Source of the DNA: Naegleria lovaniensis
Lineage: Eukaryota > Heterolobosea > Eutetramitea > Acrasida > Naegleriidae
Length of the DNA: 64,000 bases
Assembly (NCBI RefSeq): GCF_003324165.1
Contig: NW_025407831.1
Span: 372,001-436,000, forward strand
Direction of reading: 5' to 3'
The first letter of the stretch is position 1; each line of letters begins with the position of its first letter. Below, piece by piece: positions 1-10,631 of the stretch. The notes under the pieces are model-generated. The model had not been told where the DNA came from. It worked only from the letters and a program-made list of their open reading frames with translations, and ran no database searches. The position numbers were made by a program, and so were the translations under genes.

Positions 1-32
1 TCGTTCGGTCGTTTCACTAAAGCAATCATCGT

Positions 33-611
33 TTAAATGGTATCTGTTTCTTTTGGTTTATGGCTGAGTTGTTCTGTTTTGTCAATACCTTCGTCAATAA
101 ATCGGACTGTTATAACATAACGATACTTGATAGTCAGTGATGGGAACCACTTACTCACATTCTCAAAATCAGCCTCAGTTTCATGATCCTCGTCATCGCT
201 GTTCAAGGATGAAGCTGTGCTTTGACAAGGGCTAATACAAGATCTATCTTCATCTTCTTCCTTCTTTTTACTCACACTTGTATGACAGTCAGATGTTTCG
301 TAATCCTCCTTAATGGGTTTGTATTCTCTCCTCTTTTGAAGCTGTGTTCTTAATAGAAAATGAACATCCAGCGGATACGGTGCATTTCTTTGAGAATTTG
401 TTTGCATGCATGGAAAATCGTTGTTCAAATCACCAGCAGAATTCGAGACGTTGGTTGATGAAGACATGGGTCGTTTGGTTCCTCTTTTTTGAAAAAACTC
501 CAACTGTGTCTGTTGATGTTTCTTCTTGCTTACCCGTGATCGGGCTCCTACGTGCTTAAATAATCAATAAGAAGCCTTGTCATGCAACATACCACCAGTC
601 CAACGCTTCAT
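33..611 (-). CDS. orphan basic/acidic protein, two exons
   Basis: I do not recognise this protein. A short first exon (611 to 593, beginning ATG AAG CGT TGG) joins across an intron with a GTATGT donor and a TAG acceptor (592 to 548) to the long exon 547 to 33. The phase matches exactly and gives 177 residues. Without that exon the first ATG would be at 467, cutting off a basic segment containing QLEFFQKRGTK. The protein has a basic N-terminal third (SRVSKKKH), a Ser/Cys-rich middle and an acidic stretch (DDEDHETEADFE), and ends with a more ordered segment (KYRYVITVRFIDEG). No membrane segment is seen. QTQLEFF resembles a PCNA-binding box but its spacing is one residue short, so I do not call it. 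The first exon is inferred from splice signals only. Confidence 0.5.
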
Positions 612-833
612 CCTATTTTTTTGATCGTGCCTGATTAAACTTTAAGGCTTGTTAGCCTTCTTCCGATCTGTTTATTCTGAATATCCATAATTCAAAGCTC
701 AAGCTCCTTTTAAATGTATTTCTAACTATCAATGGATTGAGATACATTATATTCTCGTTCTAACCATGTTACACTAAAACGACCCGTACCTGCCGCTCTG
801 AAAATTCCCTAGCGGCAGTACAATGTTGCTTAT

Positions 834-2479
834 TTAGTGAAATTCTGTGCTTCGTTTCATGAGATAACCAATTCCAATCATAGCGCCAAAAGTGAGGGCA
901 TATTCGGCTATCTTCCACCCAACACTTGGTTCTGACCCAGCAGAGTCATGATTGGTTTTGGGTGTTTGTGTTGGCTGCTGTTGATTTTTCGATGATTTTT
1001 CATTGTTTTCATTGCCTGATAATTGTCGTAGTATAGCTTCCATTTCTTCTTCGTTTTCATCGAATTCATGATACGTGGTAGGTGGTGATCGAGCGTTTCC
1101 AGCAATTTTTGTAATGTCTAACACTTCATCCACGTATTCGTCTTCTTCTTCAGACAACAAATTTTTCTCAGGTTGTTCTTTTTTGTAAAGCTTTTCATCC
1201 ATAAAGTCAACATTTCGTTGTTCATCTTCATCTACATGATTGCTATCAGTTGGAGACGGACTCTCTTCGGCTACAAGTTCATCGTCACCCTTAAAAACGT
1301 TGAATTGCTGTTCTTGAATTGCAATGAGGACGTCAGTTGGAATTTGAATCTTCTCGCTCATGAAGTTGGCCAGCTTAAAGTACTGGAATGCCTTCACTAG
1401 GCTTTTATCAATGCCATCTCCACTTTTCAATAGAATACCAATGTTGTAGGCTGAGAGAGCGTGTCCACGGTTCAAAGCAAGCTTCCACCATGCAAATGCT
1501 TTCTTATAATCCTTATTAAATGGAATGTTTGCAATAGAGCCACCTTCATGATATAGAACTCCTATGTTAAACATGGATGTGGGGTTACCGTCTTTAATGC
1601 TATGTTCAGTAAAACACATAAGAGCATTTTCGTAGCTTTTTTCAGTTCCTATTCCTTTCATGAAATAATTTCCGAGCTGAAATAATGCTGTGTGTGAGCC
1701 ATTTTCTATCGCAGCTTTTTTCATGTATTCAAATGCTTGTTGAGGAGAAGGGACAATTCCAAAATCATTATCTTCTTCAATAAGGCATAATTTCGCGAAT
1801 AATTCTCTTGATTGAGCATGTCCTAAATCAGCAGCTGCTTTATAAAGGTTATAAACTTCGGAAATGTCTTCTTCTTTTGTTGCTCTGTTATATATTTCTT
1901 CTGCCTTTTGTTGTCTTGTTTGCTCGTCCAAATCATCAGGATATTGAGATCTTGCAAAGTCTCTACACATTTCCAAAAATTGCAAGTGATTGTTCACAAT
2001 ATCGTCTTTTACAAGTTTAAAGTAATCACTCTTGGTTTCATTCTGAAGAGGAGCGGGTTGCTCTTTAAATTCAGTACACTCCTGATTTGAAAATCGAATT
2101 GGAGAATTGAATGAAAACTTCAAATCAATCGGAGACTGTTTTGTCAGTTTAAATACAATATGTCCTCGTTTAATGCTCCAGTCATTATCTGTTGGGATTA
2201 TTTCTATTGCCAAATCAATCTAAGTATGCATCAATATTCATTCCGATATTTCGGTTAGCCGTGTTCAGTTAGTTATTGATAATTTCTTCAGCGTTAACGA
2301 CTTACATCAACGAACACCTCTCCTCCTCTCACCTCGGCCCGTATGTGTTTGGAAGAAACTTCTACTATCAGATCTTTAGATTTTAGATTCGGATTTGGAA
2401 GAGGTACAATTACTTTGAAAAATTCTGCTTGTTGTCGCCAAGAAAAAGGCAAAATGGCTGGGTCAACTTTCTCGAACAT
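834..2479 (-). CDS. CS-domain (p23/NudC-like) protein with Sel1 repeats and C-terminal membrane anchor
   Basis: Exon 1 (2479 to 2306) starts MFEKVDPAILPFSWRQQAEF and carries the first half of a CS fold. Its donor GTAAGT and the acceptor TTAG at 2221/2220 bound an 86-nt intron. Exon 2 (2219 to 834) completes the CS fold (IIPTDNDWSIKRGHIVFKL) in phase. After about 60 residues come four to five TPR-like Sel1 repeats (for example ALFQLGNYFMKGIGTEKSY and SMFNIGVLYHEGG). A long acidic, disordered segment follows, and then one hydrophobic segment near the C-terminus (YALTFGAMIGIGYLM) with a short basic tail, as in tail-anchored proteins. CS domains often bind Hsp90 or other chaperones, and Sel1 repeats are protein-binding scaffolds, so a membrane-bound co-chaperone or adaptor is a reasonable inference. 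The start at 2479 is the first ATG; the stretch upstream has none. The gene lies 110 nt downstream of the ZNF598-like gene on the same strand. Confidence 0.8.
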
Positions 2480-2588
2480 TTTTTCTTGTGATGTCTTTAC
2501 TTGATGCGATAATGATTGGCCAATTGGATCAATACAACACCAAGACAAGAGAAAACTTTAATGTTGAAAATTGGTGTTTCAAAATGTT

Positions 2589-4618
2589 TTACTTATTCTT
2601 TTTCTTCTTCTTGTCAGAGAATTTATAAACTTTAACGTTACCAAATTCAGAAAACTCATGCTTAGATTTGTCTTCAGAGTCTTCATCAATTGTCTTGAGA
2701 GGTTTTGTCCAATTGGAATTTGATTTTTTAACTTTGTTGGAAGGTGGAGGAGAGGAAGAGGAACCAAGAGAAGGGAACTCTTGCTCTTTGTCAAGCTTAG
2801 CTGGTGGTGTACCAGATCCCTGAACTCCCCAAAGAAGGTCAGGAGTTCTCACAATATTGTGTGAAATGGGAGAGGGTCGTTGCTTCTCCTTTTTTGGTTT
2901 TGGTTGTGTGTTGGATGCTTGAGCAGGATTCCAATTTGGCTTGGATGATGTTTGAGGAGTATTGGAAAGAGTTGGCCAGTTTTCTTGAGGAGCTTTGTCT
3001 TGCTGTTTTGATGCTGCTGTAGCTGGCTGTTCTTTGTTGAGATTTGGGTTAAATTCAGGGGAGTGATAAGTGTTCTTTGCCAGTATTAAGGCTTGTTTCT
3101 TGTTTTCATCTTGGGTGGAATTGCTTCAACCAAAAGATCAAAGATTCCTTTTGTCTTTTCTTCACCTAGAATGGAAACAATCTTGGCATAGTATTCACTT
3201 GCTAAAGATTCCCCTCTTAAAAATTGAGTACTTAAGAATTTCAACTCTTGATATTGAGACTCTGAAACCATTTCTTTCATTCGTTTCACGAGGTTGATAT
3301 TCTTTTCTTTCACATCTCCACTTCCGGTTTCTTTTCTTCCTTTGTGATGCTTCTTCTTTTGGTCTGAGTAGGAGGAAGCCTCTGCACTCTTTTTATGAAG
3401 TGAGTCATTGTGATATCCATCGCCACCAGTATCCACAAATCGAATGACAGAAGAATTAATTTCTCCTGTACGAACTTGTCTTCTCTCGGCATCGTTTGGA
3501 ACGTGTGAAATGTTGCTTAGGGTTGATATATCTAACACAATCTTTCCACGCTTAGTAGAGGATGCTGAGGAGTGATACTTGTTCTTGTGAGCAAATAAAT
3601 CTAATTCGTTTTCAAAAACTTTAAATCCTTGTTCTCTGCATTCTTGGAAAGGACATAAAAAGTGCTTTTCGTCAAAATGTCTCTCAAGATGTTTGTAGTC
3701 CTTGTAGAATTCGAATTGAACACCATGTTTCTGACAAATAAAACAGCGCTCGTGTTGTTTGTACATGTGATCAAAAATTTCATCATCTGAGTAGAACCGA
3801 ATGTTACAAAACTTGCAAAGAGGATGGCCTTCAATTCTGCCATTTTCATCTTCTTCTCCTAGCTTGAGATGCTTCATTAAATTATTCCATGTGTAAAGCT
3901 TTTGATCCGCCAGAAATACTTTTCTACTCTTTAAACAGAGCGAGCAATAATTAAGTTTGTGAACTTCATTCATGTGATGGTTCAAAAGTTGAGTGTTTTC
4001 AAAGCTAACCACAAGACCGTTTTGTTCTTTACATAATTTGCATTCTATTCTCCGAAGGGACGTCAATTCATTCATCAACAAATAATCATCAGTATATATT
4101 TTCCAAGTTTCATCATAAATTAAGTCATCCTTGTTATAATCAGCGAACGATTTGTTTGCATTCCTTGAGAAAATCACAGTGTCAGAAGGATTCTTACAAA
4201 TCGAACATCTATTGTCATTATTAAAAACTCGAAGTTTCAAAGTACACTTGTGACAAATGTCGACATGGTTACACGTTTCAAAAATGCTGTGCATATGTGC
4301 ATCCTCACAACAAATGCAGCAAGTAAAGTGAGATTCTCTTCGCGGGTGCCGAGTGGTGGAAGTGTTTGTGCTGCTAACACTATTTTCGTTTGCTAACGGA
4401 GCGTTCGTGGTCGTACTAACTTGTTCTCCATTTCTGTTTTTCTTTCCATCCCGATGATGATGGTGATGACGATGATGGGAATGAGTAGTGTGAGTGCTTC
4501 CGGAAGGAGCATCGGATGTTGTCTGTGCAGAGTCTTGTTGTGGTCTTGAAAATGCTGCGTTTGAGTTGTCAGCAAATACCTTCTTTTTCTTTGTTTGACC
4601 GTGTTGTACTCTGTTCAT
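2589..4618 (-). CDS. ZNF598: E3 ubiquitin ligase of the ZNF598/Hel2 family
   Basis: ZNF598/Hel2 ubiquitinates small-subunit proteins on collided ribosomes and starts ribosome quality control. After a His-rich N-terminus (from ATG 4618) comes a C4-type RING (CCICCEDAHMHSIFETCNH, then CSICKNP). Next are several Cys/His fingers in the family's order, including the C..C...H....H units around FDHMYKQHERCFICQKHG. A helical segment near RGESLASEYYAKIVSILGEE matches the family's conserved C-terminal region. The frame stops at 3086, but the next frame carries on at once with DENKKQALILAKN and a Pro/Ser tail containing KEQEFPSLG, a typical late ZNF598 motif, ending KKKKNK at 2589. One missing A near 3108 would join the two frames, so I model a single gene with one apparent frame break. 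A TTG upstream at 4651 is not used as the start. Confidence 0.85.
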
Positions 4619-4914
4619 GGTTGTGGGAAAAGTCTTTGAGATAGGCAACAATAATTGTTGTTTGAATATTTTTTGTTATGGTTATTTTGGGTGTGACGTG
4701 GTGGGTTTAAACTGGAGATTTGAGTTGGTTCAATGTCGAGGTTGAGGAACCAATTGGTCACTTTGGTGTTTGAACACAAAATGATGAATTGATGCACCAA
4801 TCAGAAAATGATTTTGAGCGTTTTGAACACAAAGTGAAAAACAGCAAAATATTCCAACCACCTCCAGCGAACAATGGAAGTGACCCACAAAAAAATTGCC
4901 TTTTCGTTGCATAA

Positions 4915-5700
4915 ATGTACTCAACAACAGAAAAGAAACGAAAACGACTCTCCGAAGAAGAGATACCCTCACCAGAGCAAAAAGATTTCAAACAAACCAA
5001 GCTTACCGTTCCGTCTTCCTCATTGGTAAAAGTTCCCTTATTGAAACAAGATCATGACATTCCCGGCTTGTACATAGCAGAAAATTTCATCACCAAAGAA
5101 CAAGAAATTGAAATGATGAAAGAAATTGATAAACGAGAATGGAATTCAGAGCTAACAAGAAGAACACAGCATTACGGTTACGCTTATAATTACTCTTCAA
5201 GAAATGTGAATAACAGCAACGGCCAGTCAGCACCGCCAATTCCTGAAGTATTTCTGCATACGTTAAAGAATATCAAGGAATTGGCCTCTGATCTAATTGG
5301 ATCGGTGGAGTTCAAGCAAGTTATTGTTAATGAATACAAGGGCACCAATCAAGGTATTTCAAAGCATGTGGATCAATGTCTTGATTTTGGACCTTTCATT
5401 ATCATTGTTAGCCTTGGCGATGATTGTGTTATGAAATTCCACAAGCTCGAACGAGTGAGTGAAGAAGAATTGGTTAAAAAGAGCGTAAAAAGAAAAGAAG
5501 TGTCTCCGTCCGTTATTGTTGATAAACTTCTCTCTAGAAGATCGTTAGTAATACTCTCCAAAGATGCAAGATATCAGTATCAGCATGAAATTCCCAAAAC
5601 GAAAACCTTTAAGGTCAAAAACAAGGTAGTGAAAACAAGAACACACGGATATAGAAGGGTGTCGGTTACGTTCAGGTCAATTCTTTCCGATTTAAAGTGA
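4915..5700 (+). CDS. AlkB-family 2-oxoglutarate/Fe(II) dioxygenase, ALKBH8-like catalytic domain
   Basis: A 261-residue single-exon protein. A basic Lys/Ser-rich N-terminus (about 1-45) is followed by an AlkB domain. Visible catalytic features are the N-x-Y (N139-Y141) just before the iron ligands H151 and D153 (GISKHVDQCLDFG), the strand SLGDDCVMKF, the third ligand H224 (YQHEIP), and the 2-oxoglutarate-binding Arg residues in RRVSVTFR. The pattern GISKHVD...SLGDDCVM...RRSLVILS is closest to the AlkB domain of ALKBH8. No RRM or methyltransferase domain is present, so it is only the dioxygenase part of the animal protein. Substrate (tRNA wobble uridine, other nucleic acid or protein) cannot be read from sequence. 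Basic residues near the N-terminus (KKRKR) could be a nuclear signal. It is transcribed away from ZNF598 across a gap of about 300 bp that probably holds both promoters. Confidence 0.85.
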   Translation: MYSTTEKKRKRLSEEEIPSPEQKDFKQTKLTVPSSSLVKVPLLKQDHDIPGLYIAENFITKEQEIEMMKEIDKREWNSELTRRTQHYGYAYNYSSRNVNNSNGQSAPPIPEVFLHTLKNIKELASDLIGSVEFKQVIVNEYKGTNQGISKHVDQCLDFGPFIIIVSLGDDCVMKFHKLERVSEEELVKKSVKRKEVSPSVIVDKLLSRRSLVILSKDARYQYQHEIPKTKTFKVKNKVVKTRTHGYRRVSVTFRSILSDLK

Positions 5701-6448
5701 AAAGGTGGTTCTGAACAACAGAGACAAGATGATCATAGATCTTGGTAGTAGAAAGCACGATCATCCAGAAGTCATTCGTGCCTATGAAAAAGTGTTGTAA
5801 TCATTTCGCAATATGAATAATAAAATTATTGTTGACTGGTTTCTCTGTCGAACGCAATTCGTTCGCGCTTGTGGTTTCAATTTTTTATTTCTATTAAAGC
5901 ACTGGCGCAAAAAAACATGATGTCAAATTTGAAAAGGAATGAGTGTAATGGTTCCTGTTCGTCTTTCGTTTCTTCAAAACTTTACACTGTGTGCAACGCT
6001 CGTTCACAAGTTGCAAGTCGTGTCCAAATCAGAGCAGTCAAGGAAGCCAACCTACAAAAAAATATTCGACAACCTTTGACTTCTTTGTTGTCGGAGCATA
6101 CCAGCCGGCAGTTCATCTACGTGCGATGTTCCAATGGCGTTGTATGCTCAACGAGTTTAAACTCATTACAGTTTTGTTGTTTCATTTTAAGCCATCATCG
6201 ACTGCACTTTATTGATTAGACTTCGATCACGGAAAACAACAACACGAAGTTTTTGTCGAAAAAATTAATTGTATTTAAATATTGCTTGAAGGCCATATGT
6301 TAACCGTTACACAATCAATGGCTAAAACGTGTAAGCATTATCGTTGGCCTTAGAAGAGTCGTTTTTAGAAATACTCTTAATTTGAACTCTGAATTGTTAA
6401 GGAAAAGCTGCGTTTATAACATGATTTGTGAATATTGGAAGACAAACA
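5701..6448. other. intergenic stretch without a supported gene
   Basis: About 750 bp between the AlkB gene and the large GTPase gene. Open frames here are short, lack good ATG starts and have no recognisable motifs. The most that can be said is that it holds the 3' end of the AlkB transcript (an AATAAAA-like string near 5817) and the promoter of the GTPase gene. An upstream non-coding or short coding exon of the GTPase gene could also lie here. Confidence 0.4.
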
Positions 6449-6517
6449 ATGACCGAACTTGACACGTCTACCTCTTGATGTTGTTCTTCGCCCATATCCT
6501 CGAAATCGAAAGGAGTA

Positions 6518-9500
6518 TTGTTTTTTGGACAGACTGAAGAATGTTGTCATTGTCATGGCGTGATTATAGAGGAGAATGAAAGCATCATTAAAAAAGAAGA
6601 AAAATGTCTTGAACGAATCGAAAAGGAATTCAACGAAAGAACCAAAGACAGCAAAGCAGGAGTAAATCAAAATATGTGCAAAACATACCTGCAAGAGATG
6701 AAATCTATTCCAGATGACATGAGAGGTGCTATTGTTGCTTCCTTCTTTTCCAAACCCGGATATGGCAAATCCTATTTGATCAATGGTCTGAGTGATGGAA
6801 TGAACAGAACAAGTCATTCTCAACCATTGCCTTCCAAAAAGCAATACGGAGCAGGGTTAACTCGAACAACCATTGACGTTCAACCAGACTCAAAATACAA
6901 GCTCGTCAAGGTCATGTGTTCTATTGACGAATATCATCTTAGATGTCAGGTAAACAATGTAAAAGAGGAGCAGTACAAGCCTGACCAAATGATGGTCGAA
7001 CTTGACACAGAGGACAACTTGATACTCTCTAACAACCCTCAAGTTCGATACAAGGAGCTATGTCAAAGAGCTTACGAAACTCTTGAGGACTTTGAAAAAA
7101 ACAAAACAAAAGAGGAGGCGATGATGGTGAAAAAACTTGTTCTCTCATGGCCCAGCCCATTCCTACAAGAAAGTAAGGTTGTATTGAGAGATATGGCTGG
7201 TTATGACGATCGTGAAGAATACAAGCAGTATATCAAAGAGAGCATGATGGATGTTGGTGTTTTGTTTGTAGGTTGTGAGAACAATAGAGGCACCTGGGAC
7301 GATGGCTTGGTTAAAAAGCTTTGGGATCATGGATTGTATTCACCATATCAGAACTTCTATCCTTCTGTGGTGTTTCTTATTAATGATCCTCATATGACAG
7401 TAGAAGATTATAACAAGTGGAATTATAATGATGCCACTAATAAGATCAAATTTGGAATTCAATTGTCCATTCTGTTAGGGGTTGATATTGGTGTTTCACA
7501 AGAGGTGTTTTTGGGTAGAGCTAACCATGAAGGGCTTTTGGAAACAAGTAGAATCACAGATCTCTTGAGTGACTGTGGTATAATTAATGCATTATCTTTG
7601 GATGAGATTAAGGGAATTGTAGACGAATCTCAAACAGGAATGTTTTCATATCACGACTTCAATAGGCTTCTCAAAAGATTGAATGATAATCAATCAAATG
7701 TCGAAGTTGATCAGAGATATGAGTTTGCAAAACATCTCTTCGATAATTTTACCACTATTGTTGTTCCACCTAAAGAAGCACCTGTTCAAAAGTTCTTGCG
7801 AGATTTTAGGATGGTTATGGAGCGAGCAAGGACTAAAATGTATGAATATCAACGCATGCGATTAAGAGATAGAGCATTTGTGATACTGACTTACCTTGAT
7901 GCAAAATATGGAAAATCAGAGACTCCTGCGAAAGTTGAAAAAAGAATGAAGGAAAAAGTGAAATCGATAACAAATATTCTATCAAAACATCTAACGCAAC
8001 GGCTTTCCAATTCTCAAAGTCAATATCCACAAAGAGAAAGCATTTCTGATACAACATCCTCCTCATTTATCAACGATGTGCTTGAATTTTATAAGCAACA
8101 CATTCGTCACTGCTTTGACGAAGATGAAGTAATATCTATTATTGAACTTCAAGGGAATAGATTAAGAAAGAAGAACTACAAAAAAGAATGGAATAAGGTT
8201 AAACCATTTCTTATTAACAAAGTGACCATGATTATTGAAAGCTTGACACAAAATGCTATGCAGTTACTTAACCGTCTTAAACTTCAATTAGACCAAAATG
8301 CAATTGGTATTGATTTGGAACTGGTAAAGGACAGAGATAATTTTATTAACGAAGTTATTTCTCTACTTAACCCTCACTCAAAAGAGAGCAGTGATAATCA
8401 ATTGGCCTTGAATATTTATAACGCCATTGTTGATTATGATGATCAATTACGAAGCTGTACAGAGGACACATTGTCTCTTCTAGACACCAGTCTTGAAATG
8501 TCTCGCCAACCAGAGGTGCAAAAATTGCTACAAGAATATCAGTACAAGTTAAAACATCATGACACAGAATCTGTAACTATTGATACCAAGTATCCCGTTC
8601 CATATAGAGACGCAGATAAAGGACTCTTCTTTCCAACAATGGAGTCAGAAAATACTGACGAATTGAAAGACAAGAAATATTGTGCCCCCAACGATAACTT
8701 ATTGAAATACTCATTACCAAAATTACCAAAAAGCTCCATTGTCGTTGAAAAAGAAAAGCACGAGCATATACGGCCACACAATGAGATTTGGCTTTATAAG
8801 AAAAGCAATACAAGACTAGGAATCTCATATTCCTCTCGGTTTCAACAGTTTGCAAATCAATTTCAAAAAATTACAGAAAATTCTATAACACAAAAACTTA
8901 ACCGAATTCATGCCATATTTATTATCACAAGACCCAGAGGAAAAAATTACGTACCGAGTTTGTTGTTAGATGCAAAGAAATTACTTCAAAGCAACAATGT
9001 ACTACACATGTTCATAATTGCTACTGAAGCATGTTATTTGAAAAGATATCAAGAAATCATAGCTAGACATGACCAATCGTTAATAGGAGATTATTATTTT
9101 CTTGTTCTAAATAGTGAAAACAAATTAGGATATGCTACTGTGGAAACATGTGTGTTTGAAACAGCGAGTCATTTAAAGCTTGAAGTGATCTCTATTACAC
9201 ACGATGACATTGATCGTGGATACGAATACTTTTTCGACAAGAAAATAATAATGGATCATGAATGGGCCTTGCTTCGCTATTTTTGTTTTGCAGAGAAAAC
9301 ATTGTATTCAGAAGCATTTAGTTCCAAAAACAAGACAGTTGTAAAGACAGCATTGAAATCAGTCTTGCAACCAAACAATATCGACGATATGATTTCGGAG
9401 CTTTTGAATAAGGAAAGCAATTACCAACAACTTATTCCAATTCAAAAATACTTTTACTCTGTCGTAAGCGAAAACCAAGTCAATGCAGGCAACGCCATTG

Positions 9501-10261
9501 AAGAAATTTCTAACAATCCTCAGGAGCTTATTGAACGACTGGAATACGTATCACAAAAATATAATACCCCTATTGCAACATCTATTCGTGACAAGATCTC
9601 TAAAATTTTCGAGCAAAAAAGACACGTAGGAAGAACAAGTTTGTGGAACTATCAACCTGGATCCAATACTACACAGAAGTTACATGATTTGATGAAACCA
9701 ACACACAAAACCTCAAATGCAACATCTACTATCAACACCTATTACATGCCCTCTATGAAAGGAATACATTCAATCAGCGATGATCATTTCTGGAAGCCTT
9801 TTAATGACAAAGACAGAAAAGAATTATTGGAAAAGGCCGGTAACAAAAAACTATCTACTTTTGACATTGACGCCATGCGAAAAGGATGGAAGAACACTGA
9901 TATTTCATTGAAGAGTCAAATGTTAATGCATGGTGTAGGGTCTTTTCAAATATTTTGCTTTGCTTTTACCAGTAGAAATTCTCCCTCCCTAGTAAATATG
10001 AAAGACATCAGACGAGGCGACCAATTCGACAGCGATGATGAATACGACGAGAACTGTGAAACAGAAAATGAAGAAGAAGAAGTCGAGTTTATTCCTCCCA
10101 CAAAAAGCGAACAAGGAAACACCACCGATAGCAGTTCAGACGAAGAGGGTGATGCGAGTGATATTGCTTCTTATAGCCAAGAATCGCCAAACGAAAAGAA
10201 ACGAAAAAAGTACTCGAAACAATACAACGTTTCATCTCAAAAAAAGACCAAACAGCAATAA
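6518..10261 (+). CDS. very large P-loop GTPase, SLIP-GC/dynamin-superfamily-like
   Basis: An uninterrupted frame of about 1,250 residues. Near residue 75-90 is a P-loop-like GTP site (SKPGYGKSYLING). It is followed by AGLTRTT, a plausible switch I threonine, and by DMAGYDD, a G3 DxxG motif after a hydrophobic strand (VVLRDMAG). Another hydrophobic strand, FYPSVVFLINDPHM, may be in the G4 area. This layout resembles nuclear GTPase SLIP-GC and other dynamin-superfamily GTPases. The remaining 900 residues are mostly helical and charged, and the C-terminus is very acidic (DSDDEYDENCETENEEEE), ending in basic patches (KKRKKYSK) that could be a nuclear signal. The start is uncertain: 6518 is TTG. 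An ATG at 6449 is in frame but separated by one TGA (6476-6478). The first clean internal ATG (MCKTYLQ) would drop a Cys/His-rich segment (ECCHCHG). Function beyond GTP binding is unknown. Confidence 0.7.
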   Translation: MFFGQTEECCHCHGVIIEENESIIKKEEKCLERIEKEFNERTKDSKAGVNQNMCKTYLQEMKSIPDDMRGAIVASFFSKPGYGKSYLINGLSDGMNRTSHSQPLPSKKQYGAGLTRTTIDVQPDSKYKLVKVMCSIDEYHLRCQVNNVKEEQYKPDQMMVELDTEDNLILSNNPQVRYKELCQRAYETLEDFEKNKTKEEAMMVKKLVLSWPSPFLQESKVVLRDMAGYDDREEYKQYIKESMMDVGVLFVGCENNRGTWDDGLVKKLWDHGLYSPYQNFYPSVVFLINDPHMTVEDYNKWNYNDATNKIKFGIQLSILLGVDIGVSQEVFLGRANHEGLLETSRITDLLSDCGIINALSLDEIKGIVDESQTGMFSYHDFNRLLKRLNDNQSNVEVDQRYEFAKHLFDNFTTIVVPPKEAPVQKFLRDFRMVMERARTKMYEYQRMRLRDRAFVILTYLDAKYGKSETPAKVEKRMKEKVKSITNILSKHLTQRLSNSQSQYPQRESISDTTSSSFINDVLEFYKQHIRHCFDEDEVISIIELQGNRLRKKNYKKEWNKVKPFLINKVTMIIESLTQNAMQLLNRLKLQLDQNAIGIDLELVKDRDNFINEVISLLNPHSKESSDNQLALNIYNAIVDYDDQLRSCTEDTLSLLDTSLEMSRQPEVQKLLQEYQYKLKHHDTESVTIDTKYPVPYRDADKGLFFPTMESENTDELKDKKYCAPNDNLLKYSLPKLPKSSIVVEKEKHEHIRPHNEIWLYKKSNTRLGISYSSRFQQFANQFQKITENSITQKLNRIHAIFIITRPRGKNYVPSLLLDAKKLLQSNNVLHMFIIATEACYLKRYQEIIARHDQSLIGDYYFLVLNSENKLGYATVETCVFETASHLKLEVISITHDDIDRGYEYFFDKKIIMDHEWALLRYFCFAEKTLYSEAFSSKNKTVVKTALKSVLQPNNIDDMISELLNKESNYQQLIPIQKYFYSVVSENQVNAGNAIEEISNNPQELIERLEYVSQKYNTPIATSIRDKISKIFEQKRHVGRTSLWNYQPGSNTTQKLHDLMKPTHKTSNATSTINTYYMPSMKGIHSISDDHFWKPFNDKDRKELLEKAGNKKLSTFDIDAMRKGWKNTDISLKSQMLMHGVGSFQIFCFAFTSRNSPSLVNMKDIRRGDQFDSDDEYDENCETENEEEEVEFIPPTKSEQGNTTDSSSDEEGDASDIASYSQESPNEKKRKKYSKQYNVSSQKKTKQQ

Positions 10262-10631
10262 AGGTCAAGTAGTTGTTGGGTGGTGATAGGTTTTGGCTTG
10301 AAAGGCCTATTGATCGAAAGATGCAATAAGACACAATAAAAACATCCCTTACGTTTTTGACCTTTAGAACAACGGTTACAGTCTGTTCGGTTAGGAGTGT
10401 GACGAGTGTTTCGCGGGGCTGTCATATTCGAAAGTTATTCAGTTGTCCATGACCATTCTTATTAAGGGTTCTCATGGATTCTTGTTTCCCACGAACAGAG
10501 GACATTGGTCGATGCATCACACCTGAACACCATTGCCAAAGCGAGACAACAATATGACAGATTCAAAAAATAAGTGTTGAGCAGTATTTATGTTGTGGTT
10601 CATGAGCATTCTAAGGCTAAATTCAAAAAAA
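10262..10631. other. intergenic stretch, nothing recognised
   Basis: About 370 bp between the GTPase stop and the next ATG on the same strand. No frame with recognisable content, no repeat and no RNA-like fold was seen. It presumably holds a 3' end and a promoter. Confidence 0.4.

Noticed and set aside
450-550. PCNA-interacting box in the first gene (QTQLEFF)
   Set aside because: The aromatic pair is one residue too close to the hydrophobic position for the standard motif.
5869-6219. 116-residue plus-strand frame upstream of the GTPase
   Set aside because: It begins with TTG, has no motifs and no sensible splice signal links it to the GTPase frame.
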